From Physella acuta (lineage: Eukaryota > Mollusca > Gastropoda > Physidae): a stretch of DNA of 64,000 nt. A program made the translations under genes and the position numbers. Positions within the stretch are counted from its first letter, which is position 1. Every line of letters starts with the position of its first letter. The notes under the pieces were generated by a model. The model did no database searches, had not been told where the DNA came from, and saw only the letters and a list, made by a program, of their open reading frames with translations. This document shows positions 20,745 to 32,254 of this stretch, piece after piece. The stretch spans positions 576,501 through 640,500 of the forward strand of contig NW_026731639.1 in assembly GCF_028476545.1 (NCBI RefSeq), read 5' to 3'.

Positions 20745-23700
20745 CGCAAAATATTTTCACAGGCTATCATATCAGTATCTTCAGCAATAGATGTTAGATG
20801 TTTTAAATGTATAAACTAAATTTTATATAAAGAATAAAAAAAAAATAACGGCTTATTCGAATTCAGAAACATATTTTAAATTATTCAACAGGAAAAGTGT
20901 TTATAGTTGTGACAAAGAACGCAATAAACAATGACGTCACATGCCACATGTTTACACTATGGAAAGAACACAACACTAATGGCGTCATCTTTCGATTTTA
21001 GAATAAATAGAAATGAACTATTTCATTCAAATTTTAATTAGATCTAGATTCTATAAATCTACGAATCAAGACGTACGCTATGAAATGTATACAATTTTCT
21101 CGGTCAAACTAATTCAAATTACTTTTACAAAAACATAATGATCATTGAAATGCCGGATATTTAAAGGAATCATTTGAGTATCTTAATCAGTGTGTGCATT
21201 TAATATGGTGTTCTGTTGACTAATAATGTATATAATTTGGTTTTAATTTTTCTAATAGGTATTGGTATACTATGCTATTTTAAATATGTTGGACTTTTAT
21301 CTATTTAGTTATTTCTTAGCTTTGTCCCTAATATCGTTAAACCTGTAGTAAATCACATTGCGTTTTGACCAATAACTATTTTATGAAATATTTTTCTCAA
21401 CCATGTATAACATTAAAATATATATGCCTATAATTCATGTGTAACGGGTACCGAATGCTAATGTAATACTAAGTGGCCAATTTTTATTCTAAAATAGCTA
21501 ATTAATAATAATCATAATATTTAAAAAAAATAATGATTAAAAGGAGAAGAAAAATAGGAAGAAGAATAAAATAATGATGAGAAAGACACTAATAATACTA
21601 ATAATACTAGTAAAGTAAGTAAAGTTCCTTTTTCGAACCTTACTATCCATAGGGTAAGTGAAGTAGAGTTCACCTGTTTCTGTGACCCCCCCAGATGAAA
21701 AGATAATGTGGTCAGCACTATACCCAACCCATTTACTTTCCCTGATGCGAGTTAGGTACCAATCATAGCTGGGTGTGTACACACACACACAGAGAAAACA
21801 ATAACAATAAAAGTTACCAGTGCCTATTAAATGTTAAATAATATTAAAACCTAACTTAAAGTTTTAATAATTTCATAAATAAGCATATAGCTAAAACTCA
21901 ATATACATTTTAAACATAATGAGACATGTTTTATCCGGGCTTAGGACGTTACCACCCCACCCCCACCGATCATTAGTCTAAGCATAATTACCTCCTGTCA
22001 ATCACCAACCTTCGTAATAATCCCACTACAGAACACATATCATACCAATAACAATATTTATTTTTCCCATATTCATCTCCCAATACCTAACCCTGTTCCT
22101 AACCAAAATCATATATTTAACCTTCACGGTATCTCTATTATTTTTGACATCCTATTCTATCATATCCTTACTATTACCACTACAATTACAAATGGCTAAT
22201 TGTCAGGGGGTAATATCCTACTGCAGCTTTTCGGTTGGAGTGAGTTCTTGGGAGGTGGGGATAGAGGAAGTTATTGATCTGCGGGTAATGACTTTGGGGA
22301 AGTCACTGGGGGTAATTGCCGGGAGTAATTTTAGAGTGATAATTCTTGTAAATAACAATGATTAAAAGCCCAACATTTATGTCAACAACTTTAATGTAGC
22401 TTATAAAGTATAATCTATCAGTTAAAGCAATAATATTTTATTGTGAGTTCCTTATTAATAATCTTCACAGTAGCAAATAGTGTAACAGTTGCATCATGGC
22501 CTAGATGTAGAGCGCTAGACTGTTAACCCGAAAGTCTCGAGTTTGAATCCCGGACTCGAATCCGGAAGACGTGTCTGAGTCCACTCAAATCTGAGGGGTA
22601 CCTAACTAACGTTAGGGAAACTAAAGGCGAGTGGGCATATTGCTGACCACTATGTCCTTTTATACGCCGAGGTCACAGAAACAAGTGAACTCTACTTCAC
22701 TTGCCCTATGGACCGTTCGGTCCGGAAAGGGAACTTTACTATTTTTTTCAGCAGCCTGTATTATACCGGTTATATAATGTATTATTGTACCATATATTAT
22801 GCTAGTTATATTCTGTTTTACTGCCACAGATTTGAAGTACCTGATGCAGAAGGTGCCTATAAATACGACATTGAGTTTTGTCAAACGTTCAGCCTCAACA
22901 ACTCAGCGTGTCAAGGTGTTTACGTGAGTACCAGAATGTGACCCAATGCTTTCAGTTGTTGAAGACTTCCACGACATTTAAATGATTTAGATAGTCAGTC
23001 AACACTCATTACGATTACTTCAATAGTTGTGTGATTCATTTCTGCAGGTTGTATGGTATTTCTGTCGAAATTATGTTCTTGATATAATAAAGTGTTACTG
23101 TCTTTAAAAATATTTAAAATAAAGTGGATTTTTAAATTTAATACAAACCCAAATACTCAATTCGAAAACTGAAATCCGTTAAAAGTAACTACACCCTTCC
23201 CACAATGTCACGGCTTAATTTTAATACAGTCAAATGCGTAAAACGATTCACATTGTGCTGAAGGGTTACATGTCACCAATGAATTGTAAACCTTCAATTA
23301 CATCTATTCCCCATCCTTTCCCGTTATTGCACCAGAAATATGGGGCAGATGAAGTTGAGTTTTTCTGTTTTAATGACCTAACTTCCATCAACTTGTAAAC
23401 GGCATTACCCACGACATTTCTTTAAAATTCAAGTTTCGTAAAAAATATTAAAACTAACAAAAGATAGTAAAAATACAGTTTAAATGAATTACGATAGATT
23501 GAATTATTGTTACAATTTCTTATTATTAATTGCATCGTAGCTTTATGTTAATATATCAGCCCCACATATGTATACTGTAACTTGGCGTTCGTCTATCAAC
23601 GACACATATATTTATAAAAACTCATCCACAGGGATGCCAGTTCAACTCTCTGATAAGTCAATATTTTTCTATTGGAAAAACGGCTACCTTCAATCACACG

Positions 23701-24930
23701 GAGAAAATGGTCCTGAAAGACGGAGACAGGTATTTATTTTATACACTATAGCCCTGACCCTTTAATTATAGGCCTACAGCTAGGTTATCATATGAACCAG
23801 TTACATCAGTGTTAGGTATAGCGATAGGATTGGGTATAAAGTGAGTAGTTGGCATGCGGTATTTGTAGAATTATAAAATCAATGTGATTAAGTTAGCAGT
23901 ATTACTCGAATCTCAGTAGGCATGGGGGTACTATAGCTAGTCATTTTTATAACCAGATGCTGTAGCTGTGTTATGTTTTACTTACAGAACAACACTTATT
24001 GCAATACAATGTTTAGCGGCTGGTAATGACTCATTGAAATTCATATCCGAGAATCCACCAAACACGTATGTAAGTACAATAATCTGCCAAAGACGTATGT
24101 AAGTACAGTAATCTACTACAGACGTATGTAATCACTAAAATCCGCTTATGGCATGTAACTTAAATTTTATATCACAAAAGCACACATTTAGAACAATGGT
24201 AATTTCCTGAAATAAGCTAATATTGACTTTTCCAAACAGCCATTGTGTAGGTTAATAAATGTATTTTGTTATATTTCACAGAACTTTCAGCTCGACAGTA
24301 CTCACGCTTGTCCCGTGCTAGGACCTACCACACCAACTACCACACAATCTACCACATCCAACACCACACAAACATCCACCAGCACCTCCACCGCAAACAC
24401 CACATCGACGACCGCTACAACAACGACGACGCCATCCAACACCACACACACCACCAGCAACACCACCGCTTCCACTGTCACAACCAAGACCACTCCATCA
24501 TCCAACTCAACATCCACCACCAGCCAATCTACTTCCACGTCAACAAAAACCACTTCAGCGACCACAACATCCACAGCAAAAACCACGCCGACGGCAGCAA
24601 GCAAAACGACCAAGAAAGGAAAAGCTAACTCTCTCAGGTAAACTACACATACAATGTTGTAGGGGATAATTCTCTCTATGTAAAATGTGGATGTTTAACA
24701 AAATGTGATTGTATCTCCCCACAACTCTGTAAAATGTGGATGTTTAACAAAATGTGATTCTATTCCCCACACGTCTCTTTAAAATGTGAATGTTTAACAA
24801 AATGTGATTCTATCCCCACACATCTCTGAAAAATGTGGATGTTTAACAAAATGTGATTCTATCCCCACACAGCTCTGCCACCGTCGGTGTCCTGATGTTG
24901 GTCGCATGCATCACGAGAAGTTTGTTTTAA
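20483..24930 (+). CDS. GPI-anchored MRH-like protein B (six exons)
   Basis: A paralogue of the gene at 10851 with the same exon count and phases: 20483-20631, 22830-22923, 23632-23729, 23988-24069, 24282-24637 and 24873-24930 (278 residues). A signal peptide (1-22) precedes eight cysteines (25, 31, 33, 67, 77, 83, 122, 151) spaced almost as in the paralogue. Matching segments include IDLTPL, YDIEFC, GCQF, RTTLIAIQC and YNFQLDSTHACP, which fit the MRH pattern. Arg114, Glu135 and Tyr141 sit where MRH sugar-contact residues are expected, so this copy is the better candidate for glycan binding. A Thr/Ser-rich stalk and a hydrophobic C-terminal tail (about 260-278) again suggest a GPI anchor at the cell surface. 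Introns 1 and 2 are long; intron 1 holds two SINEs. A tandem duplication about 9.6 kb apart is the likely origin. Function beyond the fold is inferred. Confidence 0.8.
20705..20742. repeat. (CT)n microsatellite
   Basis: About 18 CT units in intron 1 of the second MRH-like gene. Confidence 0.95.
21619..21780 (-). mobile_element. SINE, reverse orientation, head missing
   Basis: gtagagttcacctgtttctgtgacc and ggtcagcactatacc are the complement of the SINE tail and body. It stops at a CA microsatellite (21779-21792) before the tRNA-like head. It lies in intron 1 of the second MRH-like gene. Confidence 0.75.
22491..22740 (+). mobile_element. tRNA-derived SINE, well preserved
   Basis: The best copy in the window: a tRNA-like head with a box-B-like gagtttgaatccc, a body with gagtccactcaaatctgagg, and the tail gtgaactctacttcacttg with a short hairpin gaccgttcggtc. 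It lies about 90 bp before exon 2 of the second MRH-like gene. Confidence 0.85.
24058..24140 (+). repeat. Triplicated splice-donor repeat, exon 4
   Basis: The exon 4 end and donor (aacacgtat|gtaagtacaataatct) recur twice more with a period near 29 bp (agacgtatgtaagtacag, agacgtatgtaatcac). Only the first donor (24070) joins the open frame. Confidence 0.8.
24690..24877 (+). repeat. Acceptor-containing repeat, last intron
   Basis: Four copies of a unit of about 50 bp (aaaatgtggatgtttaac, then tccccacac and ctctg). The last reads ccccacacag|ctctgcc and is the real acceptor of exon 6 (24871-24872). The earlier copies carry acaactctg, acgtctctt and acatctctg at the same position, so the repeat includes the first exon bases. 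Confidence 0.85.
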
Positions 24931-25236
24931 AGCCGGAATCAACATGACCTTGACCCTAGTGAAATTTAGAACAAACGGTCAACAGAAACGTCGTAGTACA
25001 TTAGCTATGGCATTGACGACTACCCGTCAGACCTAACGTCAACATCAGCCTCTCATTCATGTTTATAAAATTCATATCTTTAGTCTACACATCAGGCTCG
25101 CGGTGAATGACGCCCAAGATGGCCGACACCCATATACTGTTTAAATATCAATACATTCATGTACACAATACGCTTTTGTTATTTCATCATGCCTTTTGAG
25201 TATCTGTTTATGTAGGCTGTAAACATTATTATAATG

Positions 25237-25242
25237 AATAAA
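25237..25242 (+). terminator. Polyadenylation signal, second MRH-like gene
   Basis: AATAAA about 310 bases after the stop codon. No earlier canonical signal was noticed. Confidence 0.6.
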
Positions 25243-25259
25243 GTTTCAATTAATTTTTT

Positions 25260-25975
25260 AGATATTTTTTCTTCTGCATTTTTAAACCCAGACTAATATA
25301 TCTAGCCAAAGTTTATCTGTAAAGCTAAAATCAAACATCATAGTTTTATCAGTTTTATGTTTCAAAATACCAGTCACTTATCATAAACAAATAATGTATT
25401 GATTAGATTTTTTTCAAGATAGAGACGACAGATAGCAAACGTCGATCGGGTCCAATCGAAGATAAACACTGATAGATATTGGCTGTACTTTAACTTACTA
25501 ACTGGTGGTACAGGAAAACAATACAATAATAATGTTATATAATGAAAGTATAGAGATACAACGTGTGGGTCTACACGTGTGGTGATACAGAGTGTGTAAT
25601 TGTCACACATACATCACACACTGTGTTCTTGATTGGACTCATACTTACACATCAAAGTGTGCTACAAACACCTGTCAGTGTGTGATACAACAATTTTACC
25701 ATGTGTCATACATCCATACATCCTTAATTTGACAGTGTGTCATATATCAAAATGAGAATGTGTTTTATATCCATACTATAAAATGCACCTATGTTTTAAA
25801 TTAACTATAAAGAAACCTCCATACCAGATTTAGATCAACTAGTTAGGCCCCCTATATGTTAATTATTTCTGTTTCCTTATTTATTTTTCTTGAATGATGA
25901 AATATTAGGATGAATACACTTGAAATAACATTTCTATCACCCCAACCTTTCGCAATGAAGTCACTTTTTAAAATA
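25260..25975. other. AT-rich intergenic DNA
   Basis: No gene is seen. Short diverged phrases such as tgtgtcatacatcc recur around 25600-25760. Confidence 0.35.
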
Positions 25976-25977
25976 AA

Positions 25978-26217
25978 AACATGTACACACATGTGTAGCT
26001 GTCTACCAACACACCACGCCGTGTACACAGATGTGTAGCTATATACCAACACACCACGCTCGTGTACACACATGTGTAGCTATCTACCTCCACACCACGC
26101 CGTGTACACATATGTGTAGCTGTCTACCAACACACTACGCCCGTGTACACATATGTGTAGCTGTCTACCAACACACTACGCCCGTGTACACATATGTGTA
26201 GCTGTCTACCAATACAA
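25978..26217. repeat. About 38-bp tandem repeat, six copies
   Basis: Copies of gtacacacatgtgtagct followed by rtctaccaacacaccacgcc, with few differences. The minus-strand open frame across it is not a gene. Confidence 0.85.
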
Positions 26218-26585
26218 TGTTACAAATCTCTATATCGAGAACAAAACTTTGTTTAATCTTTACCCAGAATCAAAGTTTTTTCCCCACTAGTTTTGGTTTC
26301 GATTAAATTGTTTGACACTGCGATATTTGGTCCCTTAGTCCGAGAGGCGTTGTGTTCTTATCGTAGTTTGATGTAGATAATTTTGACCTACCCAAATAGG
26401 ATGGGCAAAACATTGTTTAAAACTAAAACTTATTTTTTAAAGATAGACAACTCTAAAGTTTAATAGTTGAGTTTTTAACGCGGTTACTTCCCCTCACATG
26501 TAACTGTTGAGATTGTAGGGGAAATAATAAAAATTTCGAGGACATTGAATTTATAAGAGGCAACACATATTTATTTTATAGTCAA
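26218..26585. other. Intergenic DNA before the Helitron
   Basis: AT-rich, with no feature recognised. Confidence 0.3.
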
Positions 26586-28642
26586 CTAGCGTACCCGACC
26601 CCCGCGCGTTGCCGCGGGGATAGAAGAAAGTTTGACGAAATATATTAGGATTTCACCAACGCGTTATCAATTATAATTATATGTTCTTAGACGCGTGACC
26701 TTCTTTTCTAAAAATGAGTTATTTAAATGTAAACAATGCCTGTTCTTGGATCATAAATATCAGGACACAGGTTTACCTACACTACCGCATGAAAACCTTG
26801 AGCGTACATTAATCACTCACCGAAAAAATATGGTACAACACACTTCGGTGACCGCCTCTGTGTCAGAGACGTAGAGGGGCGCTCTCAGGGCCCCCACCCC
26901 CCGATTATACTACCGCATAGGCGCGGCGTTCGACCCCTGACTCCTTAAAACTAACCGGCGCCATCGTGCCAAATAGTATCCTGTTAATAATGATGCAGAT
27001 TTCGTCATTCGCTTAAGTGACACAAATGAACAGTATTTTACTGATGCAATATGCTAGCGTTACTAATGGTCTATTATTAGACGCTCGATCTCAATTTCTG
27101 ACTGAATTGTCTAACAATAGATGCTTATTGCATCATTCGCAAAGTGACGAAACTCTACAGTAGGCTTCTCATATTCAAAAAGTTATTTTTTCATCTTTCG
27201 CAAGGTGACGAAACTTTACAGAAGGATTTCCTCGCGTTACAAAGTTATTTTTAGAAGCCTGTTGTAGTTTTACCGCTGAATATAGTAGTACCCCTTACTC
27301 GCTATGCAGGACGCTCGATTAACGGATGCCAAGTTCCAACTTAGTCGATCTAAAACTCTGGGCGCCAAACCGTGTATTGACGAAAGTTGTACCCTATATG
27401 GCGCCGCCCGTAAGAAACTTTAGTTTTCTTTTTCGCAGAAATATTCTCGGGAGTATTCTCATCTATTCCCTAAAGTTTCATGAACCGCATCCGAGTTTTA
27501 TTTTTTATATACCGTGTATAGAGAAAAAAAATCGCTCCCCCCGGGGGGCGCCGCCCTTGCAATATTAAACAATATGTTTTTTGCAGAACCCTACCATTGA
27601 GTGATCTAATCATTTCCCCGAAGTTTCATAATACACGGATGAACGGTGTGAAACCGACATTTTATAAACCGTATATAGAGAACAATCGCAGCCGCCCGTG
27701 GCGCCGCCCTTGCGAAATTAAAAAAAGGATTTTTTTTTACAGAAACCTTCCCTGAATTGTTCTCATCAACTCCCCCAAAGTCTCATGGCTATCGGATAAC
27801 GGTGTCACACCAAAATCGACTTATTATTATAAACCGTATATAGAGAAAAATCGCACCCTCCCGTGGCGCCGCCCTTGCGAAATTAAAAATTATTTTTTTA
27901 CAGAACCCTTCCCTAGAGTGGTATATTGAACTCCCCAAAGTTTCATGGCTATCGGATGAACGATGCCAAACCAAAATCGACTTTTATTTTTATATACTCT
28001 ATATAGAAAAAAACAAATCGCGCCCTGTCGGGGCGCCACCCCTGCGAATTTCAAATATTTTTTTTTTCGCAGAAACCTCCCCAGGAATATTCTCAACAAC
28101 TTCCTAAAGTTTCATCGTGTGAACGGTGTCACGGCAATTCACTTTTATTATTTTTATATACCGTATATAGAGAAAAATCGCACCCTCCCGTGGCGCCGCC
28201 CTTGCGAAATTAAAAATGATTTTTGTACAGAACCCTTCCCTAGAGTGTTCTAATCAACTCCTCAAAGTTTCACGCCTATCGGATAAACAGTGTGAAATCA
28301 AAAGAGACTTTCATTTTTATATACCGTAAATAGAGAAAAATCGGACCCTCCCCTGGCGCCGCCCTTGCGAAATTAAAAAAATATTTTTTACAGAACCCTT
28401 CCCTAGAGCGGTATAATGAACTCACCAAAGTCTCATGGCTATCGGATGAACAGTGTGAAATCAAAATAGACTTTTATTTTTATATACTGTATATAGAGAA
28501 AAACAAATCGCGCCCTGCCGGGGCGCCACCCCTGCGAATTTGAAATTTTTTTTTTCGCAGAAACCTCCCCAGGAATATTCTCAACAACTTCCCAAAGTTT
28601 CACGGCGATGTGATAAGAGGTGTGGTAATGCATAAAAGACAC

Positions 28643-28677
<35 letters not shown>

Positions 28678-28717
28678 CACAGACAGACACACATACATTG
28701 CTTTTTATATATATAGA
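26586..28717 (-). mobile_element. Non-autonomous Helitron with a 163-bp array
   Basis: On the minus strand the element starts TCTATATATATAAAAAGC (28717) and ends in CTAG (26586) after a GC-rich hairpin (stem CCCCGCG/CGCGGGG, 26599-26619). It lies between A and T, as Helitrons do, with no target duplication. Inside, about seven or eight diverged units with a period near 163 bp repeat phrases such as gtatatagagaaaaatcg, gcgccgcccttgcgaa and agtttcatggctatcgg. A (CAGA)n tract (28638-28690) lies near the 5' end. There is no Rep/helicase coding region, and the open frames here are incidental. Confidence 0.8.
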
Positions 28718-28762
28718 TAAACCTGGTTGACTCAAATAATTTAGGCTGATTTCTATACACAG

Positions 28763-28882
28763 AACCTTTTAGTATTTCATTAGGCGGATGGTTATGGGAC
28801 TATGACGCATTTAGAAACCAAGTTTCATTTACAATTAAAGATTCTAAGCTGACAAAAATCTGTATAGAGGCCAAAAACTCAG
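28763..28882 (+). CDS. Possible orphan exon, weakly MRH-like
   Basis: An open segment between an acceptor (acacag, 28757-28762) and a donor (gtaggt, 28883). It encodes 39 full codons including GGWLWDYDAF and SFTIKDSKLTKICIEA. The last part can be laid beside RTTLIAIQC of the gene at 20483, suggesting a stray exon of a third family member. Its end phases differ from the family exons, and no partner exon was found nearby. Chance or an unrelated gene are real alternatives. Confidence 0.3.
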
Positions 28883-28964
28883 GTAGGTAACGAACAATAG
28901 TATACATGCACTATAGTTTACCTATTTCAACGCCCTCGACAGATAAATGCTTTGTGTGATTTTT

Positions 28965-29030
28965 TCCATACCAGCCGTCTTTACTTTCCCTAACTTAAGT
29001 CAGGTACCCAGTAGAGCTGGATGGACTCAG
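28965..29030 (-). mobile_element. SINE fragment, reverse orientation
   Basis: tactttccctaacttaagtc and ggtacccagtagagctgg match the complement of the SINE mid-body. Head and tail are missing. Confidence 0.55.
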
Positions 29031-30055
29031 AGATTTTATTGTATCTTTAGTCCGTTAACGGAACTGGAGACTTTCTTAGTCAGTAGTCGTAGACTCTACC
29101 ACCCCTGCTCCTGTCACGATAATTCCCTACACCCGTGTAAAGCTGTAACCCAATCAATAACAGCATCAAAGAGTGTTTTCCTGCGTTACAAGAAGTAAGG
29201 GACATAACTCAGAAAATGTGTAATTTTATATTTTAAATGGGTTCATTCCCTTTCTTTCTCCATATCCAGTTTTCAACCATTGGAGAATTATGATCTTAAA
29301 TTTTAGCCCTCTCTAATTTCTGTCGAATATAGGATAACTAATCTTTTTATTCTTAGCAAGGAAAACATAGATTAAGATTAGATCTAGGGATAAATACATT
29401 TAATTTGGGCATAAATAATCGTTTTGCAATTTTGGCTGTACGAAAAAGTGAACAGTGCTATATTCTTAAATAACCTACGATTGTCGAGTTACCAGTAGCT
29501 GTTTATTTTATGTTTAACAAAATTTTGTTGTTCCTGTTTTAACATCCACATTAAGCTACAACTTTTGTGGATTCTCCAACAAGTGCAATATAACCTTACA
29601 CAAAAAAAAAAGTACCAAGCGATGTTTTTTTTCTAAGCAAAGTACAGCCCTAAAAATAAGCACAATACGTTTTTAAGCTCCGGGCTAATCAGGTATGAAA
29701 GAAAAACTCAGCACAATTCTTCCCTCACGCTCGAGAGATTGTCGTGGCGCTTTCAAAGCAGCGGGAATTCCCTCACACACGAACAAAAGCGATCCGTCTA
29801 ATTTCGCTCAGCCGACAGTCGCTGGCTTAATGTATCGTAAATGGCTTTAGGTACTGCCCGCTTTCCTAAGCAGGTCCGGGGCCAATTCTAGAACCACCCC
29901 CCCCTACACCACATAGCAATCAACGTTAAAACGATTGATGGAGCACGCTATCAGACAGCATGAATTACGCGAGAATCAGGGGACAGAATATTTTTTTGGT
30001 TTCCAAATGTTTCCGTACCAGATCTCATGTATATTCTCATGCTAGGGACAGGTTA

Positions 30056-30060
<5 letters not shown>
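29031..30060. other. Intergenic DNA
   Basis: No gene is recognised. The block 29690-29900 has higher GC and looks like old element or unique sequence, but matches nothing I know. Confidence 0.3.

Positions 30061-30061
<1 letters not shown>

Positions 30062-30125
<64 letters not shown>
30062..30125. repeat. (TA)n microsatellite
   Basis: About 32 TA units. Confidence 0.95.
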
Positions 30126-30134
<9 letters not shown>

Positions 30135-30371
30135 GGCTCCATGTTTTCCTCGGTAGACAATGAGTGCGCACTGAGAATATGAATCCAAGGGGCACTTAAC
30201 AGGGCATTTGATAAAGAAACCATAGGCTGCCTATGCATTGTGAGCCTTCTCTCGACCTTGCCGGAATAATCCTAAGGAATGCTAAGCATTACCACACCAG
30301 AGTTTTTAATACAAACTTCGAGCTTTACCTTCTAGTGGTTCGAACGTGTACCTTCTCTCACGCCTACCTAC

Positions 30372-30445
<74 letters not shown>
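30372..30445. repeat. (TA)n tract left of the LTR element
   Basis: The left half of a (TA)n tract split by the LTR element. The right half is 40276-40356. Confidence 0.9.
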
Positions 30446-30449
<4 letters not shown>

Positions 30450-31187
30450 ACTAGTGGAAGTTACCAGAGACATAAGAACGCATTACAGTCTGACGCAATA
30501 GTGCAGGTGTTGGCTGATAACGATCACAAAGCCAAGGCGTAGTATTTTGGGAAGCGATACGATAAGAACGCAATACGGTCTGTCAACTTTGATGTGACAG
30601 GATGCAGATGGTTTATTAATCGGACTGTACGTCAGAGCTGCGCAATTAATATTCTGAGGCATCGATTACGAATACGGATACGAGTACGGATACGATTACG
30701 AATACGATTACTGATACGAAGGGATATATAGGAAGGCGACTGCTGAGAACGAGTCAGTCAGTCAGTCAGTCAGTCAGTCAGGCAGTCAGTCAGTCAGTCA
30801 GTCAGTCAGTCAGTCAGACAGTATCAATTTGGTTACTGAACGGTGCAGACGTATTGTGTTAATAGGGACGATAGACATGTGCATTCAGTTATATGAAGAC
30901 TAGTGAGGACGGTGGGGGTCAGTTGATTCAGACTATTATTGTGAAGCATTTCTTTTGATTCATTATATTATTGTGAAGCATTTCTTTTGATTCATGTAAT
31001 AAAAGGATCAATAGTGAACCTGCATCTTCGAGTATCTATACTGTGGTCGATGTTGTGTAGAATGAGTGGTTAGACTCGTTAACATTTGGCACTACAAGCA
31101 AATAGACTCGTTACATTTGGCGTTGTCGAGCAGTGGAACTGTTCGGTAACATTTGGCGTTGTCGAGCAGTGGAACTGTTTGGTAACA
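30446..31187 (+). repeat. 5' LTR of the outer gypsy element
   Basis: 742 bp, TG...CA. It contains a (CAGT)n microsatellite (about 30750-30820) and a run of tacgaatacgga-type phrases. An aataaaagg signal occurs near 31000. The same features and length are found in the 3' LTR. Confidence 0.9.
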
Positions 31188-31381
31188 ATTGGCGCTGTCG
31201 GACAGAAGAATTCAACTAGACCAGCCGCTTTGGGCATCCATAGTCAACCTAGTTCATAACTGTGTTTCGTGTGTGTGAATTCGGACATTCAGGAACATTG
31301 AAAATTGAGGAACGAGGAAAATTATTCATACATACACGGTAGGAAAGGTCTTTTTTTTTTTACTCAAAGAATTAAAATAGA

Positions 31382-32254
31382 ATGTCTAATCTGGATGAGA
31401 AGCAGACCCATATTGTGGTCTTGCCCAGAGAGTCCCACATTAACAAATTTTACGGGGACGGTGATCCAACTTTAACCAACAGGTTCAGTGAAGAGGTCAA
31501 AGCGGCCTGGGCCTCGAGATACATGTCACCGGAGGAAAGATTAAGACTGCTGATGGGCAGTATAGGGGAGACGGTTAGGGCAGAGGTCAAATGCCACGAT
31601 AAAACCATCCAATCAGATCCAGATAAGGTGCTGGATCTAATTATGGAGACCTTTGGGGAGAGACGGTCGGGATCGCAACTGCTATCGGGGTTCGTAGGCT
31701 TAAAGCAGAGAATGGCGGAGAGTGTGATGGAGTATTCACACCGAATGAACAGGGCCTTTGATTCGGTAAAGGGCAAAACACCTGACATTGATGTGCGCCT
31801 ACTGAGGGACCATTTCATCGAGGGGCTAGCAACCCCGATCTTAAGGAGAGAGTTGAAAGAAGAGGTCTACAAAGACCCACAGTTGACCTTCCTTCAGGTC
31901 AGGAACTCAGCGATCCGCAGGTCCGAGGATGAGGACCAATCAAACTGTTCGGTAGACAAAGTCTCTGTGCCGGAACAGAAACAGTCCCCACCCACAGGGA
32001 CCGGCACGATGGAAACCATGATGGCTCAACTGTTGGCCCACCTGGATAAGGTTGACCAACGATTGGAGAGGTTAGAAAGCAGGTCAACAGCAGAGAATCA
32101 GGGTAAAAACGGGACAAAACATAGACAGGTTAGACAGCCGCGACCTGCTGGTCCATCACTCCAGTGGACAGCTGACGGTCGACCCATCTGTCTGTACTGC
32201 TCACAACCCGGACATATGGCACGGTACTGTCAGGGAAACGGTCGTCCTCTGTAA
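31382..32254 (+). CDS. gag-like region of the outer gypsy element
   Basis: An open region of about 290 codons. The N-terminal two thirds is typical gypsy capsid-like sequence. Near the C terminus there is a single CCHC zinc knuckle (CLYCSQPGHMARYC) for nucleic-acid binding. It starts about 195 bases after the 5' LTR and is followed closely by the pol-like region. Confidence 0.85.
   Translation: MSNLDEKQTHIVVLPRESHINKFYGDGDPTLTNRFSEEVKAAWASRYMSPEERLRLLMGSIGETVRAEVKCHDKTIQSDPDKVLDLIMETFGERRSGSQLLSGFVGLKQRMAESVMEYSHRMNRAFDSVKGKTPDIDVRLLRDHFIEGLATPILRRELKEEVYKDPQLTFLQVRNSAIRRSEDEDQSNCSVDKVSVPEQKQSPPTGTGTMETMMAQLLAHLDKVDQRLERLESRSTAENQGKNGTKHRQVRQPRPAGPSLQWTADGRPICLYCSQPGHMARYCQGNGRPL

Noticed and set aside
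22491-22570. tRNA gene
   Set aside because: It has box-A and box-B-like segments but belongs to a SINE with a shared body and tail; no cloverleaf closes.
28620-28720. CRISPR-like or satellite array at (CAGA)n
   Set aside because: Simple repeat inside the Helitron 5' region; no spacers.
29960-30454. Tyr-Ile repeat frames
   Set aside because: Translations of (TA)n tracts, as at 40174-40438 and 51161-51629.
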